Of a stretch of DNA of 64,000 nucleotides, positions 8,599-17,918 are shown in pieces. A program made the position numbers and the translations under genes. This stretch comes from Natronorubrum daqingense (GTDB taxonomy: Archaea; Halobacteriota; Halobacteria; Halobacteriales; Natrialbaceae): assembly GCF_001971705.1 (NCBI RefSeq), contig NZ_CP019329.1, forward strand, positions 116,836 to 180,835, read 5' to 3'. Numbering within the stretch: position 1 is the first letter of the stretch; each line of letters starts with the position of its first letter. The notes beneath the pieces are model-generated. The model saw only the letters and a list, made by a program, of their open reading frames with translations. It had not been told where the DNA came from and did no database searches.

Positions 8599-8779
8599 GG
8601 GCGGTACTGAACGGCGCGGTGGGTTTCAGAAGCGGATCTTCAGGAGCAGGTACACTGCGAACGGAAGCGCGAGGCCGACTGAACCCCCAAGGACGATTGC
8701 TTGCCAAGATATCGAAATCATATCTTTAACAAGTACACTTTCTTATATATACTTTCTTCGAGGTGGTCGGAATGTCTGA
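8591..8779 (+). CDS. Probably degenerate member of the MSxxGTE small-protein family
   Basis: It opens with MSEGGTERR, nearly identical to the gene at 8772 (MSEGGTARR), and overlaps the previous stop. After residue 11 the sequence is unlike its sister and contains no zinc-binding Cys pairs. Its 3' part runs through an AT-rich promoter region, and a minus-strand micro-gene lies opposite. It is best read as a 5' fragment of a duplicated gene; a real 62-residue product cannot be excluded. Confidence 0.35.
   Translation: MSEGGTERRGGFQKRIFRSRYTANGSARPTEPPRTIACQDIEIISLTSTLSYIYFLRGGRNV
8626..8721 (-). CDS. Possible 31-residue single-pass membrane peptide
   Basis: On the minus strand an ATG at 8721 opens 31 codons, mostly hydrophobic from residue 8 to 28 (A-I-V-L-G-G-S-V-G-L-A-L-P-F-A-V-Y-L-L-L) and ending K-I-R-F. 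That is a textbook transmembrane helix with a positive end. The TATATATA box at 8743-8751 lies about 20-25 bases upstream and is symmetrical, so it could fire both ways. The peptide lies between two copies of the MSEGGTE start, as if inserted there. Confidence 0.35.
   Translation of the reverse strand: MISISWQAIVLGGSVGLALPFAVYLLLKIRF
8736..8772 (+). promoter_or_regulatory. Internal TATA promoter of the PCNA operon, possibly bidirectional
   Basis: An AT-rich run with TTATATATAC at 8743-8752 stands out in a GC-rich operon and lies about 25 bases before the ATG at 8772. A partly palindromic GATAT-N7-ATATC lies just upstream at 8707-8724. The downstream genes may therefore have their own promoter. 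Confidence 0.5.
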
Positions 8780-8978
8780 GGGCGGTACTGCCCGCCGAGA
8801 GAAGTTTAGCTGTGTCGAATGTAACGACTTCGAACTCGAAAAGGTTTACAGCGGTAGGTCAGGAACACCTGGTGAGGAAGAGTACGACCGCATCCAGGCA
8901 CCAGACAACTGTCCTGCTTGTGGTGGCGAAGTCGAACGTGCACTACAGTCGGGAATGGAGGGATCTGACGATGAGTGA
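8772..8978 (+). CDS. Small zinc-ribbon protein, MSxxGTE family
   Basis: 68 residues with C-V-E-C near residue 15 and C-P-A-C near residue 50, a two-knuckle zinc ribbon. The start MSEGGTA is shared with several small genes in this window. It overlaps the next start. Likely a nucleic-acid or protein-binding adaptor; not recognised. Confidence 0.65.
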   Translation: MSEGGTARREKFSCVECNDFELEKVYSGRSGTPGEEEYDRIQAPDNCPACGGEVERALQSGMEGSDDE

Positions 8979-9252
8979 TCCATCCTCGAGCGGTACTGAG
9001 CAAGACCCAAGATTAGTAACAGTCTGTTGGTCGGGAGGGGAACGCATCGACAACAATCTCCTCCATCGATATGACGAGAACGTCGCGTGTGGTAATATGC
9101 CGTCAACGAACGTCTCGACGGATCTAACGACAGCAGCGGTGGGAGACGGCAACGAACTGTGCCCCGCCTGCGAGTGGCCCGAAGGGGCACAAGACGTTCT
9201 CGACGGATGTTACGTGCAGGCGGGAAAACAGCAGAAAGGGGGCGATTCGTGA
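8971..9252 (+). CDS. Small Cys-containing protein, MSxxGTE family
   Basis: 93 residues. The N-terminus MSDPSSSGTEQD carries the recurring SSGTE tag; a C-P-A-C pair lies near residue 71 and single Cys residues near positions 18, 40 and 83, so a zinc site is plausible. Its first codons are encoded by CCTCGAGCGGTACTGAGC, a word that recurs at 56950 and 57604. Confidence 0.6.
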   Translation: MSDPSSSGTEQDPRLVTVCWSGGERIDNNLLHRYDENVACGNMPSTNVSTDLTTAAVGDGNELCPACEWPEGAQDVLDGCYVQAGKQQKGGDS

Positions 9253-9467
9253 TGTCCTCAGACGGTACTGAGTACGATATGTTCTCGCCATGTCCCGGTT
9301 GTGGGAACGTCGGGTTTTCTGTGCAAGTGTTCGAGGAGACCCGAAACGGCGAGATTCAGTTGATGCGCTGTCCTGAACCGTTCACGGAGTGCCGAACTGC
9401 GGAGTACTATCCGCGTGCTGTAGACACGGGAACAGAGCAGCCCGAGGAGGCCGATCACAGTGACTAA
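9252..9467 (+). CDS. Small zinc-ribbon protein, MSxxGTE family
   Basis: 71 residues starting MSSDGTEYD. C-P-G-C near residue 14 and Cys residues in R-C-P-E-P-F-T-E-C near 43-50 form a likely zinc ribbon. The stop TAA overlaps the GTG start of the next gene by eight bases. Confidence 0.65.
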   Translation: MSSDGTEYDMFSPCPGCGNVGFSVQVFEETRNGEIQLMRCPEPFTECRTAEYYPRAVDTGTEQPEEADHSD

Positions 9468-9900
9468 CTCCGAAACTCGAGACAGCCCGACCCAGACCAC
9501 CCGCGAACACCTTCCACCTGAGGAAGCCCGTGCGAGTAAGTACCCGAAACTCGAGAACGGGGCGACGATGGGAACGATCTGCGAGTACGAGGTCGACGAC
9601 TGGTCGTGGGTCATCATCACCGACCTTCCGGACAAGACCTGGGGCGACGTGTTCGACGAAGACGACGACCGGGCCGACGAAAAGGTCGTCCGCTTCCTGA
9701 ACCTTGAGAAACTCACCGACGACGAGTTCCGACTGCTCGAAGGCTGCGTAGGCTGCTACGAACACGTCGATACCGCACGACAGTTCACCGATCACGAGGG
9801 CGCTGGTAACTACGTCCGGCGCTCGGACTTCCTCGAGAAATTCAAGCCACTCGGACCGTTTCACCCGGAGCACAGCAACAACAGTGAGGGCGACCGATGA
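9460..9900 (+). CDS. 146-residue acidic protein of unknown function
   Basis: The gene starts with GTG at 9460 inside the end of the previous gene and its stop overlaps the next ATG. It has a beta-strand-rich centre (W-S-W-V-I-I-T-D-L-P) and strongly acidic segments. No recognised family. Confidence 0.6.
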   Translation: MTNSETRDSPTQTTREHLPPEEARASKYPKLENGATMGTICEYEVDDWSWVIITDLPDKTWGDVFDEDDDRADEKVVRFLNLEKLTDDEFRLLEGCVGCYEHVDTARQFTDHEGAGNYVRRSDFLEKFKPLGPFHPEHSNNSEGDR

Positions 9901-10460
9901 ACTCAGATAAGGCGGCCGACGTTCGCGACTCAGTGAACGCACTGCCGTGTGTCGCCCACGACGTCGAGCCGAGTCGCAACTTCGGTGACGGAACCACGGC
10001 GACCACCAGCGGCGGTATCGAACGAACGCACACGGGCGAATGCGTCCGCCTGGATGACTACCAGTTCCGACCAGCGTCGATCAACGAAGCTGCACAGATT
10101 GCATTCGACGGTGGCGAGCCCCGACCGTGCTACGAAGTGCTCCTCGAGCCACTGGCGCTCCCGACACGACCGGCACCGACGATCTCCGTTCCACCTGCGG
10201 TGGTCCACGAAATCGCAAAGCACGGGTGCCGACTCCGGGTGACAGCCGGTTACCGCGGTCGCCATACTCCAGGGACGCTCCGAGTTCGTGACGATTTCAC
10301 GCACGACCGAACGTCGAATACAGGCGGCGATCAGTGCGAATCCTGTGGCTGCAATCGATTCCGATTCCGAGATGGCGTGCCCGAATGTGAGCGCTGTGGT
10401 GAACCACGCGACGAAACCGCTCCAGAGACGACTACACCGACGATCGGGGATTTCGCATGA
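9897..10460 (+). CDS. 187-residue protein with C-terminal zinc ribbon
   Basis: The ATG overlaps the previous stop. A C-E-S-C-G-C motif near residue 141 and a C-E-R-C motif near 160 form a rubredoxin-like zinc ribbon at the C-terminus. The N-terminal 130 residues look like a beta-rich domain. Such architecture is typical of adaptor proteins on haloarchaeal plasmids, function unknown. Confidence 0.65.
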   Translation: MNSDKAADVRDSVNALPCVAHDVEPSRNFGDGTTATTSGGIERTHTGECVRLDDYQFRPASINEAAQIAFDGGEPRPCYEVLLEPLALPTRPAPTISVPPAVVHEIAKHGCRLRVTAGYRGRHTPGTLRVRDDFTHDRTSNTGGDQCESCGCNRFRFRDGVPECERCGEPRDETAPETTTPTIGDFA

Positions 10461-11050
10461 CCGACGCCATGGAACGCGAGAGCGACGACCCAGAGTACGA
10501 GTACGTCTCCCACCGGCCGGATTCGTTCGGTGAGACAACCTTCGATACGCGTCACGAAGCCGTCGGCCACGCTGCGATTCTCTCTCGGCACCTCGAGTCC
10601 GATGATGACGATGGCAACGAGTTCGAGGTGTTCGCCCGCCAGCAGACCCGCGAACCGATGGTCAACGACGCGCTCTGGCGGGCTCGGATCACCGACAAGA
10701 GCGGCGACGAGTGGGAACACGTCGGCTGGACACTCCTATACGAAACGCGGTCGTTCGCGACCGAGGCGGCCTATCGGTATATGCTCATGAACCATCTCGA
10801 CGAGGTGTCGGTCTCGAGTATGCCCTGGTACGGCGAGGACTACCGGCGGGTCGGGACGCTCGAAGCGGGGCCAGACGGTCAGTATTCGATCTACGTCGGC
10901 TTCGACGAGGACGGCCTACCCCTCGAACACGACGCGAACCAACTGCAGTACGCCGACCACGTCACGAACACGTCGTTGCACCTGTTCGAACGACAAGAGC
11001 GAGACCAAGAGACGGACCCGGAGGAAACGCATGTCGAACATCCACAGTGA
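10457..11050 (+). CDS. 197-residue protein of unknown function
   Basis: The gene overlaps both neighbours. Acidic, with several Trp/Tyr-rich strands (W-E-H-V-G-W-T-L-L-Y) and a charged C-terminal tail (R-Q-E-R-D-Q-E-T-D-P). No motif recognised. Confidence 0.6.
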   Translation: MTDAMERESDDPEYEYVSHRPDSFGETTFDTRHEAVGHAAILSRHLESDDDDGNEFEVFARQQTREPMVNDALWRARITDKSGDEWEHVGWTLLYETRSFATEAAYRYMLMNHLDEVSVSSMPWYGEDYRRVGTLEAGPDGQYSIYVGFDEDGLPLEHDANQLQYADHVTNTSLHLFERQERDQETDPEETHVEHPQ

Positions 11051-11369
11051 CGAAGACACCCACGAGCGCACACTCGAGGACGTTCTCGAGAACCCGGCCG
11101 ACGACCTCGAGTCGACGGTCTTTCTCTGGGTCACGCCCGAGGATATGGACGACTCGATACTCTCCGTCCGACGAGCGTCACTACTCAGGCTGGTCGCTCG
11201 CGACGCGGACCGCCTCCTCGTCGAAGCGCGGGAAGGCGAAGATGTCGAGTCACTGATTGAGTTCGAAGGGCGGGAAAACGTCGAGATAGCGTATGGAAGC
11301 CGATATTCCGAACGTGACACCGACTACAGAGAACGAATCCGTATGGCAGAGCGTGATCTCGAGCGATGA
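11031..11369 (+). CDS. 112-residue acidic protein of unknown function
   Basis: It starts 20 bases inside the previous gene. Alternating helices and strands are predicted (F-L-W-V-T-P-E-D-M, L-L-R-L-V-A-R-D-A-D-R-L-L-V-E-A). It is coupled to the CARF-like regulator that follows as ATGA. Confidence 0.6.
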   Translation: MSNIHSDEDTHERTLEDVLENPADDLESTVFLWVTPEDMDDSILSVRRASLLRLVARDADRLLVEAREGEDVESLIEFEGRENVEIAYGSRYSERDTDYRERIRMAERDLER

Positions 11370-12100
11370 GTACCGATACGACACCAACCACGACGGACAC
11401 AGAGAATGAATCGAACGTCCATCACATCGTCGTCTCTGGGCGGGATATCGAACCACTGCTTCCGATCACGAAAGAGCGCGTGCCTGCAGATCGCGTGCGC
11501 CTGTACCCGCTCGAGACCGGCAATACCGACGAGACAGCAACGATGGTCGCGGAGTACGAACGGATCACCGAACTTGTAGGCCTCGAGACGACCGTTACCG
11601 ACCCATTCGAGAACTTCCGAACGCTGTACTCCGAGACGTTCGTGGCCCTTCGGGACGACCTCGAGCGCGGCCACAACGTGTGGGTGAACGTCGCGGGCGT
11701 CACGAACCCGACCGGCTTCGCACCGATCACCGCAGCGGCGTCGCTGGCTCTCTCGAGTACGGCCGCCCCGGACCAGATTCACGTCTACGCGGCCGATGAC
11801 GACGGACAACCGTGGACGATTCCGACGGCGGTGCAAGCGCCCCCGAGAGACCTGGGCGAACAAATCCTCGAAACGATCGACCACGAAACTCCGGATTCGG
11901 TGACCGCCGTCGCCCGCTCGCTTAGTGATGATGACGATAACGATGACGCCCTTGATGGGGCCTTCCGAAGCAAGATCCAGTACAACGTTGGACTACTCGA
12001 GGAGCGCGGACTGATCCGGATGGTCGATGACGGTTACCGGAAACAACCAAAACTCACGGCAGCCGGTGCGCTGTATCTCGAAGCCCAAAGCGAAAACTGA
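11366..12100 (+). CDS. CARF-like/wHTH regulator of the HFX_2341 (DUF6293) type
   Basis: The protein (244 residues) has an N-terminal Rossmann-like domain (about 15-150) and a C-terminal winged helix (about 160-240). The N-terminal domain has the strand-turn pattern H-H-I-V-V-S-G-R-D-I-E-P-L-L near its start and W-V-N-V-A-G-V-T-N-P-T-G-F near 98-112, where CARF domains hold their conserved loop. This layout matches the haloarchaeal HFX_2341 regulators, relatives of CRISPR-associated CARF-HTH proteins that occur without CRISPR. An Asp-rich linker (about 188-196) precedes the wing. If the pocket is active it would sense a nucleotide signal. There is no CRISPR array in the window. It is the last gene of the PCNA operon. 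Confidence 0.7.
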   Translation: MSTDTTPTTTDTENESNVHHIVVSGRDIEPLLPITKERVPADRVRLYPLETGNTDETATMVAEYERITELVGLETTVTDPFENFRTLYSETFVALRDDLERGHNVWVNVAGVTNPTGFAPITAAASLALSSTAAPDQIHVYAADDDGQPWTIPTAVQAPPRDLGEQILETIDHETPDSVTAVARSLSDDDDNDDALDGAFRSKIQYNVGLLEERGLIRMVDDGYRKQPKLTAAGALYLEAQSEN

Positions 12101-12123
12101 CTATCGGGTCGACCACGGTTGTA

Positions 12124-12564
12124 TTACTGTTCTCGCCGAATCGATATTAGATCACCAGCCAACCGCCCAGCATCGGCCCCAGCAGACGTTCCATCGTCTC
12201 TCGAGATCACGACAACACCACTGGCTGGGTGACAGGGGGCTCGATCACCCTCGACAAACCCCGCGTCTTCAGCGGGCGGCAGTTGGACCTGATACCCGTT
12301 CCCCGAAATCTGGAGGGTGGCATCCATCGCCCGGTGGACGCTCTTTGTATCTCGCGCAGCGGCGACAACGAGTTCCGACCGATCGGCAACAGTCACTCGG
12401 TCTCGATCGACGACTACCAACAGATTCTCGAAGGAGTACACACGCACGTTGGCCAGTCGCGTCGCCTCTCCCTCGTCAGTCTCCTCGACGAGGCCGGCGG
12501 CCCGTGCTGGGTCGGTAATCTGCAACGCGAGTCCCGCACCCGAGGACTTGATCTGGTTCGCCAT
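12124..12564 (-). CDS. AbrB-like swapped-hairpin regulator candidate
   Basis: 146 residues from the ATG at 12564. Both ends resemble AbrB/SpoVT strands: N-terminal K-S-S-G-A-G-L-A-L-Q-I, and C-terminal (about 100-130) G-N-G-Y-Q-V-Q-L-P followed by V-E-G-D-R and G-V-V-V-I. The start sits four bases downstream of operator copy 2, so self-regulation is likely. An earlier in-frame ATG at 12615 would put the operator inside the gene and is rejected. It converges on the PCNA operon, whose upstream region has the same operator. Confidence 0.6.
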   Translation of the reverse strand: MANQIKSSGAGLALQITDPARAAGLVEETDEGEATRLANVRVYSFENLLVVVDRDRVTVADRSELVVAAARDTKSVHRAMDATLQISGNGYQVQLPPAEDAGFVEGDRAPCHPASGVVVISRDDGTSAGADAGRLAGDLISIRREQ

Positions 12565-12567
12565 GAC

Positions 12568-12586
12568 GTTAGTACTTAGTACTAAC
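12568..12586. promoter_or_regulatory. Operator palindrome GTTAGTAC-TTA-GTACTAAC, copy 2
   Basis: It is the exact reverse complement of copy 1 at 3764-3782. On the minus strand it lies immediately before the ATG at 12564, covering the expected initiation region of the AbrB-like gene. Confidence 0.65.
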
Positions 12587-12687
12587 CAATGAATCTTCGG
12601 ACACCCCACGACCAACCGTCAACACACCTGTTCCACACGAGATTGGGCTGACCAAACCCTTTGAAGCCCGAATTCGTGTACTGGTTC

Positions 12688-14457
12688 ATGGCCGACAGCA
12701 CACACCCCTCGACCGACCGCACAAATACAGACACACCCCCAGAGACGGAAGACGAACGTATTCCCGTCGGCATCGACGGCTACGATCTCCCCGTCGTCGA
12801 CGTACTCACCGGCCGTGGGTTCATCACCGGCAAATCCGGCTCTGGGAAATCCAACACAGCGAGTGTAGTGGTAGAACAACTCCTCGAGAACGGCTTTCCC
12901 TGCCTAATCGTTGACACTGATGGCGAATACTACGGTCTCAAGGAGCGCTTCGAAATGCTTCATGTCGGCGCTGACGAGGAGTGCGACCTCCAGGTCGGCC
13001 CGGAACACGCCCAAAAGTTGGCGACGCTCGCCCTCGAGCAGAACGTTCCGATCATCCTCGACGTGTCGGGCTACCTCGATACCGACGACGCGAATTCCCT
13101 CATTAGGGAGACTGCACACAACCTCTTCGCGAAGGAAAAGAAACTCAAGAAGCCGTTCTTGCTGGTCGTCGAGGAAATCCACGAGTACGTCCCCGAAACC
13201 AGTGGGCTCGACGACACGGGAAAGATGCTCATCAAGATCGGCAAACGTGGACGAAAACATGGACTCGGAATCGTCGGGATCTCCCAGCGCCCAGCGGACG
13301 TGAAAAAGGATTTCATCACGCAGGCGAACTGGCTCGTCTGGCATCGCCTCACGTGGGAGAACGACACCAAAGTCGTCGGCCGAGTCGCGGACAGTGAGTA
13401 CCGTGATGCCGTCGCGGATCTCGAGGACGGCCAAGCATTCGTCCAAGCTGACTGGAACGGCTCGATCGACCGTGTTCAGTTCGAGCGCAAGCGCACGTTC
13501 GATGCGGGTGCGACGCCGGGACTCGAGGAGTTCGAACGACCCAGCCTGAAATCTGTCTCGGAAGACCTCGTGGACGAACTCGAGGAAATCAGCACTCGCG
13601 AACAGCGTCGCGAAGACCGGGTGGCCCAACTCGAGCAGTCACTCGACGCCAAAGACGAACGAATCGAGGATTTGGAACAGGAACTCGAAAGCGCCCGCGA
13701 TATGACCGACATGGCCCAGCAGTTCACGCAGGCGCTCACGTCCACGACCGACGAAGATGCTGAGAGTGGTGAAACCATCCAACAGCAGGTCGACGAAATA
13801 CGCGAGCAGAAAAACGAGGAGATTCGCCGCCTGCGCTCGGAACGCGACCAGTTACAGGAACGCGTCGACGGGCTCGAGTCGACGGTCACCGAACAGACAG
13901 ACCGAATCGCCGAACTCGAACAGTACGAACAGGCCGTCCAAAATCTCGATGAACTCCGTGAGGGCGTTGCACGGATGGCCGACGCACTCTCGATGGGGAT
14001 CGATGATGGGACAGACAAGTATCGGCAGAAACTCGAGCGGAAAGACGAGCGAATCGATGAACTCGAAGCGACGATCGCGAAACTCGAGCAACAGGGCTAC
14101 TCACTGGACGAAGAATTCACGGAGAAAATGGACTTCCTCCGCCACGACGCTGTTCGCGAGGAGATCGATCATGCGGCCTCGAAGACACGGACGAAAGACG
14201 GGCACACGTGGGATGTACTCTCCGTACTGGTCGACCAGGACGAGGCCACCACGAAGGAGATCACGACTTTCGTCGACGTGAGCAAGAGTAGCGTCCGGTC
14301 GATCCTCTCGAAATTGAAAGACCAACACGTCGTAGACGCACGTAAGCGCGGGAAGACGCCACACTACAGTCTGAACATCGAGGGGATGAAACAGATCATT
14401 CAACAGCGCCGGAAACGCGAGGAAATGGCGGAACTGAAAGACCGCGTGAAATCCTAA
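12688..14457 (+). CDS. HerA-like ATPase with coiled coil and C-terminal winged helix
   Basis: 589 residues from the ATG at 12688. A HerA/DUF87 ATPase core spans about 25-300. Its Walker A is G-K-S-G-S-G-K-S-N-T (about 50), its Walker B is F-L-L-V-V-E-E-I-H-E-Y (about 155-165), and a sensor-like region is I-G-K-R-G-R-K-H-G-L-G-I-V-G-I-S-Q-R-P (about 185-205), all typical of hexameric DNA pumps. A long coiled coil follows (about 300-500) and a winged helix ends the protein (about 505-580). No NurA partner is next to it. Roles could be DNA translocation in plasmid maintenance, transfer, repair or defence. The next gene encodes a secreted giant protein, but a functional link is not shown. Confidence 0.82.
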   Translation: MADSTHPSTDRTNTDTPPETEDERIPVGIDGYDLPVVDVLTGRGFITGKSGSGKSNTASVVVEQLLENGFPCLIVDTDGEYYGLKERFEMLHVGADEECDLQVGPEHAQKLATLALEQNVPIILDVSGYLDTDDANSLIRETAHNLFAKEKKLKKPFLLVVEEIHEYVPETSGLDDTGKMLIKIGKRGRKHGLGIVGISQRPADVKKDFITQANWLVWHRLTWENDTKVVGRVADSEYRDAVADLEDGQAFVQADWNGSIDRVQFERKRTFDAGATPGLEEFERPSLKSVSEDLVDELEEISTREQRREDRVAQLEQSLDAKDERIEDLEQELESARDMTDMAQQFTQALTSTTDEDAESGETIQQQVDEIREQKNEEIRRLRSERDQLQERVDGLESTVTEQTDRIAELEQYEQAVQNLDELREGVARMADALSMGIDDGTDKYRQKLERKDERIDELEATIAKLEQQGYSLDEEFTEKMDFLRHDAVREEIDHAASKTRTKDGHTWDVLSVLVDQDEATTKEITTFVDVSKSSVRSILSKLKDQHVVDARKRGKTPHYSLNIEGMKQIIQQRRKREEMAELKDRVKS

Positions 14458-17400
14458 CGGCGGGGATAAAATTCGAAGTAGCTGTCTCAGCCACCATTCC
14501 AAAAATAACAGCCACTGACCTGTCCGATATCTTGATTACCGTGGCTCGTGACATTCTAAAAAGGCAGCAGGCCTAAGCGGAGCCACTCGTCGACACCCGT
14601 CGGCGGTGTCCCGTACGTCGAAAACAACACCCCTACACCGCCAGTATGTTCATGCCACCCCAGCGACGGGCACAGTCGCGAGCAGTCGCGCTCGCGCTCA
14701 TGCTCGTCGTCTCACTGTTCGCACTCGCTGTTGTACCGACCGGGCTCGCAACCCAAGGTCCGGCTTCATCAACCGATACCGATACCGACACGACACTCTC
14801 TGAATCATCCGTCTCACCGACGCTCACGAGCGACACAGAGGACTTCGACGGCGACGGTGAACCCGTCGACCTCGAGCCTGACCCCGACGAGGACGGCGAA
14901 TACTTCCACTACGATGCCGAGCAGGTGGGCGACTATTACTATCTCGTCGGCGACCAACACGACCAGGTCTACGTCTACGACGAGAATTTCGATCTGCTCG
15001 ACAGCCACGATATCGAGTCTGATCCGGGTGGAATCACCCAATTTGATGGCCAATGGGTCATCTCGAGTTGGGATTCGAACGAACTCAATCTCTACGACAC
15101 CGATGACGAGACGTTCGACGACCCAGAGACGATCGATCTCGAAGAGTCGGACATTGGCGATAGCCCAACCGAACCGTGGAATATCGACGCGGATGGCGAT
15201 CGACTCTACGTCACAAACGAAGACGAAATCGTGGCCTTCGACGCCGACTACGAGGTTATTGACCGGATTCAGACGGACCTCGAGACCGCAAAAGGGCTTC
15301 ATGCAATCGATGATCGACTGTTCCTTACGGATAGCGACACCGACCCAACGGTCTATGAATACGATCTGGAGGGCGACGAGCAAGCCACGTACGATGCCCC
15401 ACCAGATTACGGCGACGAGTACGAACAATCAACGAAGGGACTGATGCTCCTCGATGGCGACTGGTACGTCCACCCGTCGGACCTCGAGACGACGCTCTAT
15501 CAGTTCCCGGCGACCGTCGAAGAGAGCGATGGGCAGACACTCTCCGGAACGGTCGAGAACCAGCGTGGCGAGGCCGTCGCGAACGCCACCGTGACGGCGA
15601 ATGGGATTTCCGAGGCCGGACTTCCCGACCTCGATCCAGCCGATCTCGAGGCCGAAGCTGACGACCTGCTGGGTGAACTCAACGACCCACTGCCGGATGC
15701 CTTCGACGAAGAGTTCGATTTCGAGGCTCACCAAGAGACGGACACACCGTATGCACTGGTCCACGAGAATAGCGATTGGGGCGTCGGCACGAATACGATC
15801 ATCGAATCCAGCATTGAGGACCCACGCGTAAGCGTTCCAGAGAACGAAGAGACAGTCATCTCGATCTGGAATCCCGATGACGATGGCGGCCTGATCGAGA
15901 ATCAGGTTGATCAGAGTTTCTACGGGGCGACGACCGATGGCGAAGTCGTGATCGAGCAACTCTCACCGACCGGCGAAGTGACGGATACGCGCACGCTCGA
16001 GACCGAACCGATTGCGGAGACGACCGGTGCCAATCCACTGTCGACGACCGAGCACCACGGCATTCGAACCGCATTGCCGCCGGGCGTCTATCGCGCCTAC
16101 CCAGAGAGCAACGAAGCCGGCGGCTACCCGTTCACGGTTGGCTCACCAGACCAAATCGCGAGTGGATTCGAAGACGATCTTCGCGACGAGGCCAACGAGC
16201 TAACCGACCGCGCGACGCAGATCGACGAGCTTGCGGCCAACGATACGCTGGTTCGCGAAACCACGCAAACCGATTCGAACGGCGAATTCGAACTCGAGGT
16301 TGATGACGGCGTGACGACGGCGACGGTGCAACCACTCGGAACACCGGGCGACTCACTGGCCGGCCTGGAAGAGCTAGACGACCCAACGATTGGCGACCTT
16401 CAGGGCCTCGATCACGATGGCTCGTTCTACCTCCCAGAGCCAGATACTGATACCCACGCACCGCCGACAGACGATATCGAACTGACGGTCCACCAGACAC
16501 CGTCACTACCGTTCGAAGAACTCACCGCTTACGACGAGTTGCACGACGAACTCGAGTCTGCATTACTCGAGGAAGACCTCTCAGAACTCGAGGGTTGGGA
16601 CGAACATCTCGAAGATATTGACGATGACCGGCGTGACGAACTCGAAGCTGCGTTTGGCGACCTCTTCGAAGACGACGATGACGATGATCTCTCGGACGAT
16701 GCAGACCTCGGGGAGATCCACGACCGATTGCACGACATCGAGGAGACGGTCGATATCGTCAGCGACTCAGTCGAAGATGACCTGGACGTCGACGACGGAC
16801 CGATCTCGGATGACGAGTTCGACGTGTCCTGGGCAGTGCCAGACGATATCACCGAAGACGATGCGACGATTGTCGCCCACACCGCCGACGGTGAGACGAA
16901 ACCCGTCGATGACGAGCACTGGTCGCTCGAGACGAATGGCTTCTTCGACGACCCAACGGTCACACTCGGCGATAATCCACTCGAGTCAGACGTAGCGGTC
17001 GCAGACTACGAAATCCACATCGCCGATGGAAACGAGTATGGGTCGGACTCGACGACAGCTCCGAATCCAGCATTTGATGGCGACATACCAGCACTCGAGT
17101 CACTGCTCTTCTCGTCGCTCAATCCAGAATCCGGCGAGCGCGTGTCGATCGACGTGACCCCACAGGATGATGCCACACTCGAGGTGATCGATGCCGACGC
17201 ACTCGGGCCAGACGGCGAGGAGATCACGGCGAACGTCACCGACAGCGAGCGGGCAACGTTCGACGCCACTGGCGACGGCGTCCATCACGTCCAACTGACG
17301 CTCGAGAGTGCGAGTGGACACGAGTTCGTCGTCACTGAACGCGTTCGATCGAGCGACCGCGCTCACCCTGATCACGCTGTGGTCCGGGGAGGCACGAGCG

Positions 17401-17918
17401 CGATCGGCGAGTACGCGGTGTCCGACGACACGCTCACCGATGCCCGTCTCGAGAGTGACGGCGAGACGATCGACGTGGAAGCCGTACTCGAAGCCGACGA
17501 TAATCTCGGTGAGATACACCTCCAACCTGACCCGGTACTCGAGGGGAGTGATCACGAAATCGATCTCTCGCTGCTCGAAGGCCCAGACGAGGTGCCGGTC
17601 AGTAGCAATATCGCCGTTACCACCCATCTCGAGAACTACGATCCAGACGATGCCGTACATTGGCGTGATAGCGATTCGATCACCGTCGATGGCGACACCC
17701 GTTTCGGCGAGGTGCTCACCCAAACCAACGACGAGACGGGTCACGATACGCACTTGTTGATGACCTACACCGACGAAAACGGGGAACTGGACTCACTCGA
17801 GGTGCGCGAAAACGCGGATTGGTCTGATCGAGCGTGGCACCGACTCGACCGCTGGTTGCCATCGATATCGATGCCTTCGCTACCGTTCTTCGCGACGGCT
17901 GGTGAGGCAATCGATCAA

